Source: Halomarina oriensis (lineage in GTDB: Archaea; Halobacteriota; Halobacteria; Halobacteriales; Haloarculaceae). From it: 64,000 nucleotides of DNA. The notes under the pieces were generated by a model. It had not been told where the DNA came from. It did no database searches and worked only from the letters and a program-made list of their open reading frames with translations. Position numbers and translations under genes: made by a program. Where the stretch lies: contig NZ_WSZK01000036.1 in NCBI RefSeq assembly GCF_009791395.1, positions 1 to 64,000 on the forward strand. The letters run 5' to 3'. Positions 24,622 to 32,741 of this stretch are shown in pieces; position 1 is the first letter of the stretch; each line of letters opens with the position of its first letter.

Positions 24622-24986
24622 CCTAACAGCCCGGCACCGGTGAGGCGCTCTGCGAGTTCCCGTTCGGTGTAGACGGTGACTCGCTGTTCGACGTACTGCT
24701 GTTCGGGGCTGTCGAGTGTGTGCCCGTCGGCGACGACGAGCATCGGAACGGTCCGGCCCCGACTGTCGTGACGGGCGTAGTGTTCGACCTGTCCGCTGCC
24801 CTCGATGAGGTTCTCGGCGCTGGATTCACACTCGATGGCGACCGTGAACAGGCCGGTGTCGACGAGGAGGTCGACGCGGCGACCCGTCGGATAGGTGTAC
24901 TGGCGGGAGACGCGGTCGTGGCCGAAGGCGTCGACGAGCAGTTGCTCGATTCGATCCACCAGATGTGACTCGTGTTCGTGAGGCAT
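24618..24986 (-). CDS. Possible PD-(D/E)XK-type nuclease domain protein
   Basis: 122 residues. The core GRRVDLLVDTG...FTVAIECES followed by GQVEHYARH matches the strand order of restriction-endonuclease-like folds (Asp, then a second acidic strand). The usual Lys of the E-x-K motif is not obvious (ECES), so activity is doubtful. It stands next to the terminase genes and just downstream of the TGAATTCA cluster at 25027-25066, so RHH control is possible. Confidence 0.55.
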   Translation of the reverse strand: MPHEHESHLVDRIEQLLVDAFGHDRVSRQYTYPTGRRVDLLVDTGLFTVAIECESSAENLIEGSGQVEHYARHDSRGRTVPMLVVADGHTLDSPEQQYVEQRVTVYTERELAERLTGAGLLG

Positions 24987-25026
24987 GTGAGAGAGTGAGA
25001 CCGAGACGCCGGGCGGTGAATGCAGA

Positions 25027-25066
25027 TGAATTCATATCTGCGCTACGATGAATTCATCTGAATTCA
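25027..25066. promoter_or_regulatory. Cluster of three TGAATTCA operator boxes
   Basis: Exact boxes at 25027-25034, 25049-25056 and 25059-25066. The last two repeat the 10-base spacing found before the RHH gene, and the first lies two helical turns away. The cluster fills the roughly 100-base gap between 24986 and 25084. A tiny frame here (MNSDEFIVAQI, 25032-25067) is probably a by-product of the boxes. Confidence 0.55.
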
Positions 25067-25083
25067 TGCCCGACGGCGACGGG

Positions 25084-25476
25084 TTATCGGAGGACGCCGC
25101 CACCGGAGAAGTACGCCGTGGTGTGCCACGCGCCGGTTCGTTCGTAGTAGGTGAGGGTGACGCTCGCTCGCTTTCGCGTGAGTTGGAGCGTCGACCGGCG
25201 ATTGATGAGTGCGCCGGATTCGGCCGTGACGGTGATGGGGTTGGTGTTGGCGTTGTTCCCGACGTCGGTGACGGTAATCGTGTTGCCGTCGACCTCGACG
25301 TCGACGCCGAGCGTGACGGTGTACGCACCCTGTCCGGAGTCGACCGAGACGTGGTCGATGACCTGTTGGGTGACGTTGCGGTCGGCCGACTCGTCGTCCG
25401 TAGTCGCACTCTGCTGGGCGATATACCACGCTGGGAGGCCCTCGACGTATTTCGAGAAGGTATCGTCGCGTGGCAT
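25084..25476 (-). CDS. Hypothetical beta-rich protein
   Basis: 130 residues. After a helical start, alternating strands fill the rest (AYTVTLGVDVEVDGNTITVT, STLQLTRKRASVTLTYYERT). Likely a small virion or fibre-type protein together with the next gene, judged by pattern only. Confidence 0.65.
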   Translation of the reverse strand: MPRDDTFSKYVEGLPAWYIAQQSATTDDESADRNVTQQVIDHVSVDSGQGAYTVTLGVDVEVDGNTITVTDVGNNANTNPITVTAESGALINRRSTLQLTRKRASVTLTYYERTGAWHTTAYFSGGGVLR

Positions 25477-25477
25477 C

Positions 25478-25801
25478 CTATCGTGGAGCGGTGGCGATGA
25501 GTCGCAGGCGGTAGGTGGCCTGTGCGCCAGAGGTGTTGGTCACGGTGATGCGCCACTCGTGAGGGACGGCCCCGTCGGTGAAACTGCGTGCCTGTGTGGC
25601 CGTCGTCTCGGCGTAGGGCATCCAGTCGCTCTCACCCGGAGAGTAGACCTCTTGGAGCAGGTCGTACGTCGCTGGTTGCCCACCTTGGCCGTCGTCGACC
25701 ATGAGGTGGACCGTCTCGGCGTTCTCGGTGTCGGCCGTGAGTTGGGTGCTGTCGGTGGCCGCGAGCGTCTCTGTCGTCCGGGTTTCGGTGTGTTCTAACA
25801 T
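25478..25801 (-). CDS. Hypothetical beta-rich protein
   Basis: 107 residues, Thr-rich start (ETRTTETLAATDSTQLTAD), then strands ending EWRITVTNTSGAQATYRLRL. It pairs with the gene at 25084 (1-base gap), and both look like beta-sandwich virion parts. Confidence 0.65.
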   Translation of the reverse strand: MLEHTETRTTETLAATDSTQLTADTENAETVHLMVDDGQGGQPATYDLLQEVYSPGESDWMPYAETTATQARSFTDGAVPHEWRITVTNTSGAQATYRLRLIATAPR

Positions 25802-25968
25802 GGGTGGTAGGTGACGGGCGGCGCGTCGGGCGTGTCCTCGGCGGTCGTGGTGCGGTCACGGACGGTCGAGCAGTTCGGACAGGCGTGAACCCGGTCGTCG
25901 TTATCGCCCATGACGCGGGCGAACTGCGTGCTGACCGGCGTGTCACAGGCGGTGCAGAGCGTCGTCAT
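25795..25968 (-). CDS. Zinc-ribbon protein, 57 aa
   Basis: CTACD near residue 5 and CPNCS near residue 33 form a ribbon. The tail is acidic and Pro/Thr-rich and ends in Cys (YHPC). The ATG at 25968 overlaps the upstream stop, and the stop at 25795 overlaps the next start, so it is tightly packed in the operon. Confidence 0.7.
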   Translation of the reverse strand: MTTLCTACDTPVSTQFARVMGDNDDRVHACPNCSTVRDRTTTAEDTPDAPPVTYHPC

Positions 25969-26066
25969 TGGTCCTCGGAGTCCCCTGTGCCGGCGAGTGC
26001 TTCGTACAGCGCTCGGTGCTCGCGGACGTCGCGGTCCATCCGACGCTGAGAGTCGTGATTTACCAT
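25965..26066 (-). CDS. Very small charged protein, 33 aa
   Basis: ATG at 26066 overlaps the upstream stop region. Reads MVNHDSQRRMDRDVREHRAL, then an acidic end. Charged and helical. Kept because both ends overlap neighbours and codon use fits. Confidence 0.5.
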   Translation of the reverse strand: MVNHDSQRRMDRDVREHRALYEALAGTGDSEDQ

Positions 26067-26185
26067 TGTCGAGTCCGCGCGAGCACCGTACAGACGTGCG
26101 AACAGTAGCCCGCGGGCGTCTTCACACCGGGCTCGATGGGAGTGTTACACGTGGGGCAGTGTGTCGGAGAAAGCGTGAGCGTCAT
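26060..26185 (-). CDS. Zinc-binding peptide, 41 aa
   Basis: CPTC (10-13) and CSHVC (28-32) give four or five metal ligands in 41 residues (MTLTLSPTHCPTCNTPIEPG start). Start at 26185 overlaps the upstream stop (ATGA). Confidence 0.6.
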   Translation of the reverse strand: MTLTLSPTHCPTCNTPIEPGVKTPAGYCSHVCTVLARTRQW

Positions 26186-26691
26186 TGGTCTAACGGGGAG
26201 TCGTAGGCAATCGCTTCGGCGTCGAGGACCGAAGCGACCGTCCGGAGCGCACGGTCACGCGAGAAGCCATGGCCGTCGACGTGAGCGACGTCGTACTCCG
26301 TGGGTTCGGGCTCCCAGTGTGGTTGAATCTCGATAGGGCGGCGCTTGAGCGGCGGGAGCGTCCGGTCGGCCGTCGGGGCGTCGAAACTCCGAACGTGCGT
26401 TTGCCACCAGCGAATCGGAATGCCGTCTTCGTCTCGGTACTGTCCGGCGAGGCGTTCGTTGAGGACGACGCGGGCGAGATTCAGTTGCGTCCCCTCGTAG
26501 TGATACGAACTCTCGTAGTTCGGCGCGAAATACCGCGTGCCGAGTGCGACTCGCAGGTCGTCGTGTGAGCACTCGGCCGTGATGAACGGGCCGTCAGGCC
26601 GGGGTTTCGAGAACTTCTGGGTGCGAACGTACCGGAACAGCGCCCGGAGTTCGTCCCACGGGAGCGTCCTCGAATCGATGTGGTCTGTCAT
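26182..26691 (-). CDS. Hypothetical protein
   Basis: 169 residues. Helical N-terminal part (WDELRALFRYVRTQKFSK), a middle with HDDLRVALGTRYFAPNYES and a Pro-rich stretch (PPLKRRPIEIQPHWEPEP). Unrecognised. Overlaps the upstream gene by 4 bases. Confidence 0.65.
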   Translation of the reverse strand: MTDHIDSRTLPWDELRALFRYVRTQKFSKPRPDGPFITAECSHDDLRVALGTRYFAPNYESSYHYEGTQLNLARVVLNERLAGQYRDEDGIPIRWWQTHVRSFDAPTADRTLPPLKRRPIEIQPHWEPEPTEYDVAHVDGHGFSRDRALRTVASVLDAEAIAYDSPLDQ

Positions 26692-27488
26692 AGGACTGTG
26701 GTGAGAGCGTCCAGTAGGTCACTCGCCCATTCGATGGGGACCAGTGGCGAGCCACCACCCTCGACGTAACCGATGTAGCGATAGCCGGCGAACGCGCCGA
26801 CCGACGTGTAGAGGATGTAGTCTCTGAGGATGGCGAGACGCCGCTCTGGGATGGCCGCGAGGTACTTCCCGCCGTTGGCCCCGGCGGCGATGGAGAACAA
26901 CAGCGTGGCCAGCCCCATGGCGCTCTGTGGGTCCTGCCCGATAGAGATACCGAGGGCGAACCCGACGACGGCCGACCCGATGGCCTTGACCGTCGAGTCC
27001 GACCGGAAAATCTCGTCGGGGAGATCGTCAACCGACTCCGCGGCCTTGACCGCGTCGTCGATAGCTCGCTGATACCCCGACCGGCCCACGCGGTTGCCAC
27101 CCGGCAGTGAGGGGTATTCGAGCGACGTCGCCGGGCGAGCGCTGGTGAGCGTGCGCAGGCGGTCGGTGAGCGACGGCCCGGACTGGTCGGAGTCGGTCTC
27201 TGGGTCCGTACCCGCGACGGTCGTGACAGGCGAGGGGCGAGCGACGTCGCGTTGGGCGGCCGGAATCGTGACGGTCAGGTCACGCCGAATCGCCTCGGAG
27301 TACATCTGGCGACTCGTGTAGATGCGCTTCAGTTCGTCCGGCGTCCGATTCTCGGCCTCCGCAAGCGCTTGCAGGTAGTGTGGGCGAATCGGACAGCCAC
27401 TGTAGTGCCCGCCCATCGAACTCGGCCCACCGTCGGTCTCGAAAGTACACATCTCACAGGCGAGGTGCTCGGTGTCAGTGTCGGGCAT
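26688..27488 (-). CDS. Zinc-finger protein with C-terminal membrane segments
   Basis: 266 residues. N-terminus: CEMC...H...C (about 11-32), a zinc-finger-like cluster. Middle: charged and soluble. C-terminal third: two hydrophobic stretches (AIGSAVVGFALGISIG and ATLLFSIAAGANGG), then LYTSVGAFAGYRYIGYV. A membrane-anchored protein with a cytoplasmic finger domain is likely. Role unknown. Confidence 0.65.
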   Translation of the reverse strand: MPDTDTEHLACEMCTFETDGGPSSMGGHYSGCPIRPHYLQALAEAENRTPDELKRIYTSRQMYSEAIRRDLTVTIPAAQRDVARPSPVTTVAGTDPETDSDQSGPSLTDRLRTLTSARPATSLEYPSLPGGNRVGRSGYQRAIDDAVKAAESVDDLPDEIFRSDSTVKAIGSAVVGFALGISIGQDPQSAMGLATLLFSIAAGANGGKYLAAIPERRLAILRDYILYTSVGAFAGYRYIGYVEGGGSPLVPIEWASDLLDALTTVL

Positions 27489-27501
27489 GGAAAATCGAGC
27501 C

Positions 27502-27807
27502 TCAGTAGGCCTCGGCTTTGTAGTAGCGATGCGTCGAGGAGTTGCCGTCGTACGAACCGACGACCTGCCCCTCGAACACTACCGCCATCGTCTGGTGGCG
27601 CAGTGGCCCCTCGGTAGCGACGCCGTCGTTCGATTCGACGTCGTGGGCGAGAACGGTCAGCCCGAGGACGTCGTCGACGGCCGGTGGGGACGCTTCGTGA
27701 GGGAGCTTCACCAGCGTATAGCCCGTCCGAGAGACGAGGTGGGCGTCTCGGTACGGGCCGTGTTCTACGTCCGCGTCGTAGAGCGTGAGTTTCTCGGGGC
27801 GAGTCAT
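27502..27807 (-). CDS. Hypothetical protein
   Basis: 101 residues, beta-rich, with a conserved-looking GYTLVKLPHEASPPAVDDV segment and VVFEGQVVGSYDG. Unrecognised. Overlaps the upstream membrane-protein gene by 4 bases. Confidence 0.65.
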   Translation of the reverse strand: MTRPEKLTLYDADVEHGPYRDAHLVSRTGYTLVKLPHEASPPAVDDVLGLTVLAHDVESNDGVATEGPLRHQTMAVVFEGQVVGSYDGNSSTHRYYKAEAY

Positions 27808-28208
27808 CGTTCTGGGTTCTCTCGGTCTTCGAGCGCGCTAGCGACGAGTTCCGAAGCTCCCCAGAACCCCACCTGCAAGACGAGAAGCGCGCCGAACCCG
27901 ACGGTGACTGCCGGCTCGGCGTAGGCGGGTATCCAGCGCTCGGTCCCGAACCCCGTCGCAGCCAACATGATGAGCAACGTCGCTAGCGTCAGTGACCGAG
28001 GGATGCTGTCTCGACGGGCGCTCACCTGCGTCGACCACGCAATCTGGAGCAGGCCGACGACGATGACCGTCAGCGAAAGCGTCCGGGGGCGGATGACGCC
28101 GGCGACGACGGCCGCCAGCGACACGCCGATGACGAGACAGACGATGGCGACCGCCGCCAGCGCGTGGCGCGTCCGCATCAACGACAACAGCTTACGGGTC
28201 GTCGTCAT
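27804..28208 (-). CDS. Membrane protein (four TM helices)
   Basis: 134 residues. Hydrophobic helices near 17-37 (ALAAVAIVCLVIGVSLAAVV), 45-58, 75-86 and 100-118. Short, with no large loops. Its end overlaps the next gene by 4 bases, and the following upstream gene also encodes a membrane protein, so the pair may act together. Confidence 0.7.
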   Translation of the reverse strand: MTTTRKLLSLMRTRHALAAVAIVCLVIGVSLAAVVAGVIRPRTLSLTVIVVGLLQIAWSTQVSARRDSIPRSLTLATLLIMLAATGFGTERWIPAYAEPAVTVGFGALLVLQVGFWGASELVASALEDRENPER

Positions 28209-28452
28209 TGGAGTCGCCCCCCACGTTGGCGGTTATCGTCAGTCCCTGCTGGAGGTACGACACCAGGTCGAGCAGGGCCTGCACGCCGATGAGCATCGCC
28301 GCCGAGAACAGAAACAGGCGGTCGATTTGGGCGAGCGACAGTTGTGTCGTGACGATTCCGAAGGCCTCCGCCGCCAACAGCAGTGGCGGGAGCAAACCGG
28401 CGACGACACCCACGACTCCGCGAGCGTCGAGTTTTATCTTCGGACGCGTCAT
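28192..28452 (-). CDS. Small membrane protein (two TM helices)
   Basis: 86 residues with two hydrophobic helices (GVVGVVAGLLPPLLLAAEAF and LFLFSAAMLIGVQALLDLVS) and an acidic C-terminal end (GGDSNDDDP). Such a layout fits holins and other small phage membrane proteins. The function is not shown. Confidence 0.65.
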   Translation of the reverse strand: MTRPKIKLDARGVVGVVAGLLPPLLLAAEAFGIVTTQLSLAQIDRLFLFSAAMLIGVQALLDLVSYLQQGLTITANVGGDSNDDDP

Positions 28453-28646
28453 TCATCGTTCTCGGGAGCGGCCGTTGATTCGAGTTCATGGTCGAACACG
28501 CGAAAGCGCGTGCCAGCACCGACTTCGACGACGTGTTGAAGTTCGCAATCGGCATTGCCGACCATTTCGTTCGTCGTCTCGACGATGCGACCGCGCAGCG
28601 GGCGACCGAACGGTGCGATTGTGACGGGGGACTGAGAGGAGGACAT
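28449..28646 (-). CDS. Small hypothetical protein
   Basis: 65 residues: a short beta barrel-like core (GRPLRGRIVETTNEMVGNAD, then GTRFRVFDHELES). Overlaps the membrane-protein gene at 28192 by 4 bases. Confidence 0.6.
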   Translation of the reverse strand: MSSSQSPVTIAPFGRPLRGRIVETTNEMVGNADCELQHVVEVGAGTRFRVFDHELESTAAPENDE

Positions 28647-28676
28647 CGGGATAACACGAGGAGGGCAACGCGAGGG

Positions 28677-29396
28677 CTACTGGCGTCTGGTGCGGTGGTG
28701 AGCGACGCGACGACCCGTGCCTTCGGGGAGGGCAGGCGTCGTATCGTCGTGCGTGGGGTGGAGGGCATCACGCATGGAGTGGTCCGAGCGAGCGAGTGAG
28801 CGCTGGACGGCCGTATCGAAGTTCGGCTCGTCGAACATCGTCGTCGCCGGACAGGACTTCAGCCGCTGAAGTTCCGCCTGCAAGACGAGTGGGTTGTGCT
28901 CGATGTCCTTCCGAGAGAGTTGTGTCGAGAGTCGCCGGGCACAGGCGAGCGCGTCGGCTTTCGAGAGCGGGCGATTGCGAAGTTTCCCGATTCGACCACA
29001 GACACACGCCCGGGGCGGGTTGCGAGCGGTGTCGCCCGCGCTGGGAAGCGATTCGGTCGTGTCTTGGGCCGGAACGAAATACCGGACGAGGTGGGCACGA
29101 GTGGTCTTGCTATCAGACCAGGGGTAGAGGACGTCGTAGTTCTGTCTGAAACACCCCGAGCAGATTTCGGGGTCGCGCTGGATGTCCTGGTGAAACGCAC
29201 CCAGCTCGTTGACGTCGTTGTCGGTGTCGGTATGCGGGTGTGAACGGTGAGGTTCAGGTTCGTCGCCGGTGACCGTCTGTGTCGACGAAGACGTCTTCTC
29301 GGCGTGTGGAGAGGTGTCGAGAAGGGAGTCGTCGTCGCCAGGTCGCCAGCGGTACGGTGCGTCGAGTTGTGTGTCGTCTGCTGTGGCGTGGCTCAT
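28677..29396 (-). CDS. Cys-rich hypothetical protein
   Basis: 239 residues. After a disordered acidic head (about 1-70), four cysteines in CSGC and CVCG surround NYDVLYPWSDSKTTRAHLVR, a likely zinc site. The rest is helical and Arg-rich near the end (GRRVAHHRTRRQ). The ATG is preceded directly by CCCCTTCAG, a sequence also found before the starts at 48473 and 53570. Confidence 0.65.
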   Translation of the reverse strand: MSHATADDTQLDAPYRWRPGDDDSLLDTSPHAEKTSSSTQTVTGDEPEPHRSHPHTDTDNDVNELGAFHQDIQRDPEICSGCFRQNYDVLYPWSDSKTTRAHLVRYFVPAQDTTESLPSAGDTARNPPRACVCGRIGKLRNRPLSKADALACARRLSTQLSRKDIEHNPLVLQAELQRLKSCPATTMFDEPNFDTAVQRSLARSDHSMRDALHPTHDDTTPALPEGTGRRVAHHRTRRQ

Positions 29397-29516
29397 CTGA
29401 AGGGGAGAGGAAACGCCCGGTCGTGAGCCGGACGCGACGCTGGTTGTGGAACCTCACCGCCACGCCGCGTGGCCGTGAGTTATCGAATCAAGGGTCTGTG
29501 GGCGCTTAACCTCATA

Positions 29517-29543
29517 GATAGACCCCACTGAGCAGGGTCTATC
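29517..29543. terminator. Nine-base inverted repeat after winged-helix gene
   Basis: GATAGACCC and GGGTCTATC with a 9-base loop, starting 7 bases past the stop at 29550. It lies in the 150-base gap before the gene at 29396, so it may end the upstream transcript or act as an operator for the next gene. Confidence 0.5.
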
Positions 29544-29549
29544 AGGGAG

Positions 29550-29768
29550 TTACTGTACTTCGTAAATCGTCCGCCGAGCATCCTCGGGGTCTGGGCGGGT
29601 CGTGACCAGGTCGCGCTCGACGAGCGTCTGCAACGCCGAGTCGAGCGTGTTCGGACTGATAGCCGTCCGCCGTCGGAGGGTGCGGCGGTCGGCACGACCG
29701 TCGTAGTCGATGACCGCCCAACAGAACCGTTCGGCCGTCGACAGACCTGGCGGCGGAGTAGTGGACAT
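29550..29768 (-). CDS. Winged-helix regulator (MarR-like)
   Basis: 72 residues: STAERFCWAVIDYDGRADRR, recognition region ISPNTLDSALQTLVERDLV and wing DPEDARRTIYEVQ. A minimal winged helix with no effector domain. The palindrome just downstream could be its binding site. Confidence 0.75.
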   Translation of the reverse strand: MSTTPPPGLSTAERFCWAVIDYDGRADRRTLRRRTAISPNTLDSALQTLVERDLVTTRPDPEDARRTIYEVQ

Positions 29769-29862
29769 TGGTGAAGGGGTGAGCCGTGGGACTCTATCTG
29801 CACGTTTTAAGTCAGGGGAGAAAAGTCACACGGGGCTTAGGCGCTGTGGTAGGACGGTGCAG

Positions 29863-30237
29863 TTACTCAGCGAACACCGACTGCATGACAGCGTGGTTGT
29901 CATGCAGCACTTCCAGCACCTCCTGGTCGGTCGCTATCGTATGTATCGGAGAGTCCAACAACCCCTCAGCAGACTCGCCGTGTTTCCACTGCAAGAACGC
30001 ATCCAGTTTCGCATATCGGTGGACATCGATGGCCACACCTTCGAGAGAGCCATGGTCCTTCAGATGAGTGTCGACGGCCGCCAGTATCAGCCCCCGTATG
30101 CGATATGCTTCTTGAGGCGTCGTCTCGATTGTGAATTCTCGATGTGTGACGGGATCCGCCGGGGAGCCATCCGAAGACGGCGCTAACGACGGCTTCTCAA
30201 CCACCGGATAGGCCACGCGGATGGGGGTGTCAGTCAT
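29863..30237 (-). CDS. Hypothetical protein
   Basis: 124 residues. The C-terminal part (EFTIETTPQEAYRIRGLILA, HRYAKLDAFLQWKHGESAE) looks alpha/beta. It overlaps the 3' end of the methyltransferase gene by 8 bases. Confidence 0.65.
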   Translation of the reverse strand: MTDTPIRVAYPVVEKPSLAPSSDGSPADPVTHREFTIETTPQEAYRIRGLILAAVDTHLKDHGSLEGVAIDVHRYAKLDAFLQWKHGESAEGLLDSPIHTIATDQEVLEVLHDNHAVMQSVFAE

Positions 30238-31861
30238 CGGCTTCCACCCCGCTGTTGGGCGTGAACGTCGACAGCGACGGTTCGTCGCCCGTCAACAGCT
30301 TCGTGATGAGCGCTTTCGCTAAGTTAACCGGGACGGCGTTCCCGATCTGGCGCGTCGTCTCGGTCTTGTTCCCGGCGAACTCGTACCCCGCCGGAAACCC
30401 CATCGCTGCCGCCAGTTCCGGCGGCTGAAGCATCCGGTAGTGGATGTCGAGTCCCCATGGCCAACACTCGGGGACGACCAGTGCGAAGCGATCTTTCGTC
30501 GTCACGGTCGGTAGCGGTTCGTCGACCGAACAGGCATCCGAGTTGCCGTAGTACTGGACGAGATACGGCTGAGCGACGTACGGGTCAGAGCCGGTGGCGG
30601 TGACCGTCGGGAGCGGTGCGTCGATGTCGTGGGTGCGTGGTCGTTGTCCCTCGCGCTCACTGAAGTACGGCACGAGATACGGCCGCACAACGTGCCCGTC
30701 GTGGTTCTGTGCCGTAATCGTGTGGACGGGCCGCTCGGCAGGATTGTACGCCGGATTCGAGTGCAGACCACGCTGGTAGCCGTTGCGCGGCAAGATGAAC
30801 GGATTGGGGTTCAACACCGAGATAGCACCGCGAGTTGCCACCGTCGGCAGCGGCTGGTCGGTGACGGCCCGTGGCGTCGCGTTCGACTGCTGACCGAGGA
30901 CGTAGGGCGTGGCGAGCGCGAACTTGTTCCCGCCCGCAGTGACGGTGTCGAGTGGGTCGTGGACCGACAGGGCCGTCGACGTGCCGTAGTATTTGACGAG
31001 AAACGGCTCGCCACGCTCGACGTGGGCGTCGTCCAGGTCGGTCACGTCGACCGCTGTCTGTTGGAGTCGCTCGACGTCGGCTTTTTCGAGGTCGGCCACT
31101 GCGTCCGCGAACGGTTCGAGGTCCTCACTGGCGTAGCGGCGCAGTCCTTCGGCGATGCGCTGCATCGTGTTGTTGACGAGCGGGCGGTCACGCTGCCAGA
31201 TGGACTCGCCAGTGTCCGACCAGTCGATAATCTCGGCGGCCGAGCGCCACTCCTGTAAGTCGTCGCCGCTCTTGCTGTGGGTCGGCTCGGGAAACGCCGC
31301 CCGGTTGTTCCGACGGCCGACGACGAACAACCGCCGCCGAGAGGTGGCATCGCCGTAATCCGCAGCGTTCAGAACCCGCCAGTCTACCGAGTAGCCCAGC
31401 GACGCAAAGAGGTCCACCCACCGCTCGAAGATAGAGCCATCACGCGAGGGCGTCCCGTCTTCGTCGACCGGCCCCCACTTGCGGAACTCGGGGACGTTCT
31501 CGACGAGGACGTGTTCGGGGCGCAGCAACTCGACCCAGTGCAGCAGGTGCATCGGCGAGGTCCGCATCTGCTCGTTGACCGGGGCGCTCCCGCGGGCGTT
31601 ACTGAAGTGCGTACACTGGAACCCACCGGCGACGATGTCGATGCCGGGGTCGAAGACCTCCGGCGGATGCAGTTCTTCGACTTTCGCGTTGTAGTGGCGC
31701 GCCCACGGGTGGTTCGCCTTGTGTGACTCGACGGCGATGGCGTCGTGGTTGACGGCCGCGAGGTCGACATCACGGTCGAGCGACTCGGCGGCGAGTGCGA
31801 GGCCCGCCGAGAGGCCACCCGCCCCACAGAAGAGGTCGACCGCCTGGATGGAATCACTCAC
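30230..31861 (-). CDS. DNA C5-cytosine methyltransferase
   Basis: 543 residues from a GTG at 31861 that overlaps the leader peptide's stop. Motif I is DLFCGAGGLSAGL. The catalytic motif IV is the variant GGFQCTHFS (Cys 83), in place of the usual PPCQ. Motif VI is ENV (121-123), and SRRRLFVVG is motif VIII. Motif X is near the end (TRQIGNAVPVNLA). Between them lie several repeats around DEPLPTVTTKDRF, the probable target-recognition region, of the type seen in phage enzymes. It would methylate viral DNA to avoid host restriction. Confidence 0.9.
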   Translation of the reverse strand: MSDSIQAVDLFCGAGGLSAGLALAAESLDRDVDLAAVNHDAIAVESHKANHPWARHYNAKVEELHPPEVFDPGIDIVAGGFQCTHFSNARGSAPVNEQMRTSPMHLLHWVELLRPEHVLVENVPEFRKWGPVDEDGTPSRDGSIFERWVDLFASLGYSVDWRVLNAADYGDATSRRRLFVVGRRNNRAAFPEPTHSKSGDDLQEWRSAAEIIDWSDTGESIWQRDRPLVNNTMQRIAEGLRRYASEDLEPFADAVADLEKADVERLQQTAVDVTDLDDAHVERGEPFLVKYYGTSTALSVHDPLDTVTAGGNKFALATPYVLGQQSNATPRAVTDQPLPTVATRGAISVLNPNPFILPRNGYQRGLHSNPAYNPAERPVHTITAQNHDGHVVRPYLVPYFSEREGQRPRTHDIDAPLPTVTATGSDPYVAQPYLVQYYGNSDACSVDEPLPTVTTKDRFALVVPECWPWGLDIHYRMLQPPELAAAMGFPAGYEFAGNKTETTRQIGNAVPVNLAKALITKLLTGDEPSLSTFTPNSGVEADD

Positions 31862-31904
31862 TGAACATCGCCTCGACAGACAGCCCACGGATGTGGCGTC
31901 TCAT
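31854..31904 (-). CDS. Leader peptide of the methyltransferase gene, 16 aa
   Basis: MRRHIRGLSVEAMFSE from the ATG at 31904, 22 bases behind a promoter box. Its TGA overlaps the GTG of the methyltransferase. Translation of the leader would bring ribosomes to the GTG, so the enzyme may depend on coupled re-initiation. Confidence 0.5.
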   Translation of the reverse strand: MRRHIRGLSVEAMFSE

Positions 31905-31926
31905 ACGCACGTCTCGCTGTGGTCTC

Positions 31927-31939
31927 CTCTTGAGTAGAG
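31927..31939 (-). promoter_or_regulatory. Promoter box (P-box), site 5
   Basis: Sense CTCTACTCAAGAG (second base T in place of C), 22 bases before the leader ATG at 31904. It lies 3 bases past the stop of the gene at 31942. Confidence 0.65.
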
Positions 31940-31941
31940 GG

Positions 31942-32202
31942 TCAGTGGTCGGTGTGGAAGCGGGCCTCCGCGTGGGGACCGGGATACCACCACTTCGATC
32001 CCTCGGTGTGGTCAAGCCACCCTGCGTCGGCCATGACGTGCAACCGACGGCGTATAGTGCGGTCCTGCGCCGCGTCGAGGCCGGCCCGCTCGCGGATGAG
32101 ACGGGCACGAAACGGATACTCCCGTTCAGCGAGGACGGACATGGTCGTCACCCACACGCGGTCCGAGACGGTCCACTCCGCGTGGGTGGCAGGCTCCATC
32201 AC
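31942..32202 (-). CDS. Winged-helix DNA-binding protein
   Basis: 86 residues: WTVSDRVWVTTMSVLAEREY, then LIRERAGLDAAQDRTIRRRL as recognition region and a wing ending KWWYPG. A small transcription factor, probably acting on viral promoters. Start at 32202 overlaps the upstream stop (ATGA). Confidence 0.7.
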   Translation of the reverse strand: MMEPATHAEWTVSDRVWVTTMSVLAEREYPFRARLIRERAGLDAAQDRTIRRRLHVMADAGWLDHTEGSKWWYPGPHAEARFHTDH

Positions 32203-32675
32203 TGGGTGTTGAACTGGTCGACAGTGGCTTTCATTTCAGCCGCCTGTTCACGGACGCCACGAACCCACTTGTTAATCTCGTAGACCGGCATGTAGTTCTC
32301 CTTGAAGACGAGTGTGACGGCCTCGGTTGCGTAGCCCTCTGCGGCCAGCTCGACCGTCTCGACGTAGCCGTACTCCGGGTCGGGACGAGCCTGAATGTCT
32401 TCTTTGCGGGGAAAGTACTCCCCCGCTTCGTCCGGGAGCGTCACGTCGGCCTCCCACAGCGTCGGTTCGCGGTTGCGAAGGGCGACGTTGAACCCGTCAC
32501 GATGCCAGTAGAGCGTGTCGTCTTCGATGTGCGTATTCTCACCGGGTGGGTGTTCACCCTCCATATCCCATTCCGGAAGCCACCGGACCGACGTCGGTGG
32601 CTGTATCATGTCGTCGAGGTCAAGGTCGCGTGCCTCTACCTCCGGGTGTTCGTACTCAGGAGAGTCATCAGGCAT
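32199..32675 (-). CDS. Hypothetical acidic protein
   Basis: 158 residues. Acidic, Pro-rich N-terminus and a C-terminal helix (YEINKWVRGVREQAAEMKAT). Trp-rich stretches (RWLPEWDMEGEHPPG, LYWHRDGFNVAL) are notable. Unrecognised. Confidence 0.65.
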   Translation of the reverse strand: MPDDSPEYEHPEVEARDLDLDDMIQPPTSVRWLPEWDMEGEHPPGENTHIEDDTLYWHRDGFNVALRNREPTLWEADVTLPDEAGEYFPRKEDIQARPDPEYGYVETVELAAEGYATEAVTLVFKENYMPVYEINKWVRGVREQAAEMKATVDQFNTQ

Positions 32676-32741
32676 TGGTAGCTACTCGTAGGCCGTGTAG
32701 AGACATCACGTATCGGAGCACACGACAGTATTGTCCGACGT

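Noticed and set aside
25048-25500. Rightward 150-codon frame over 25048-25500
   Set aside because: Mirror of the beta-rich gene at 25084 on the other strand; the leftward frame has neighbours with proper overlaps.
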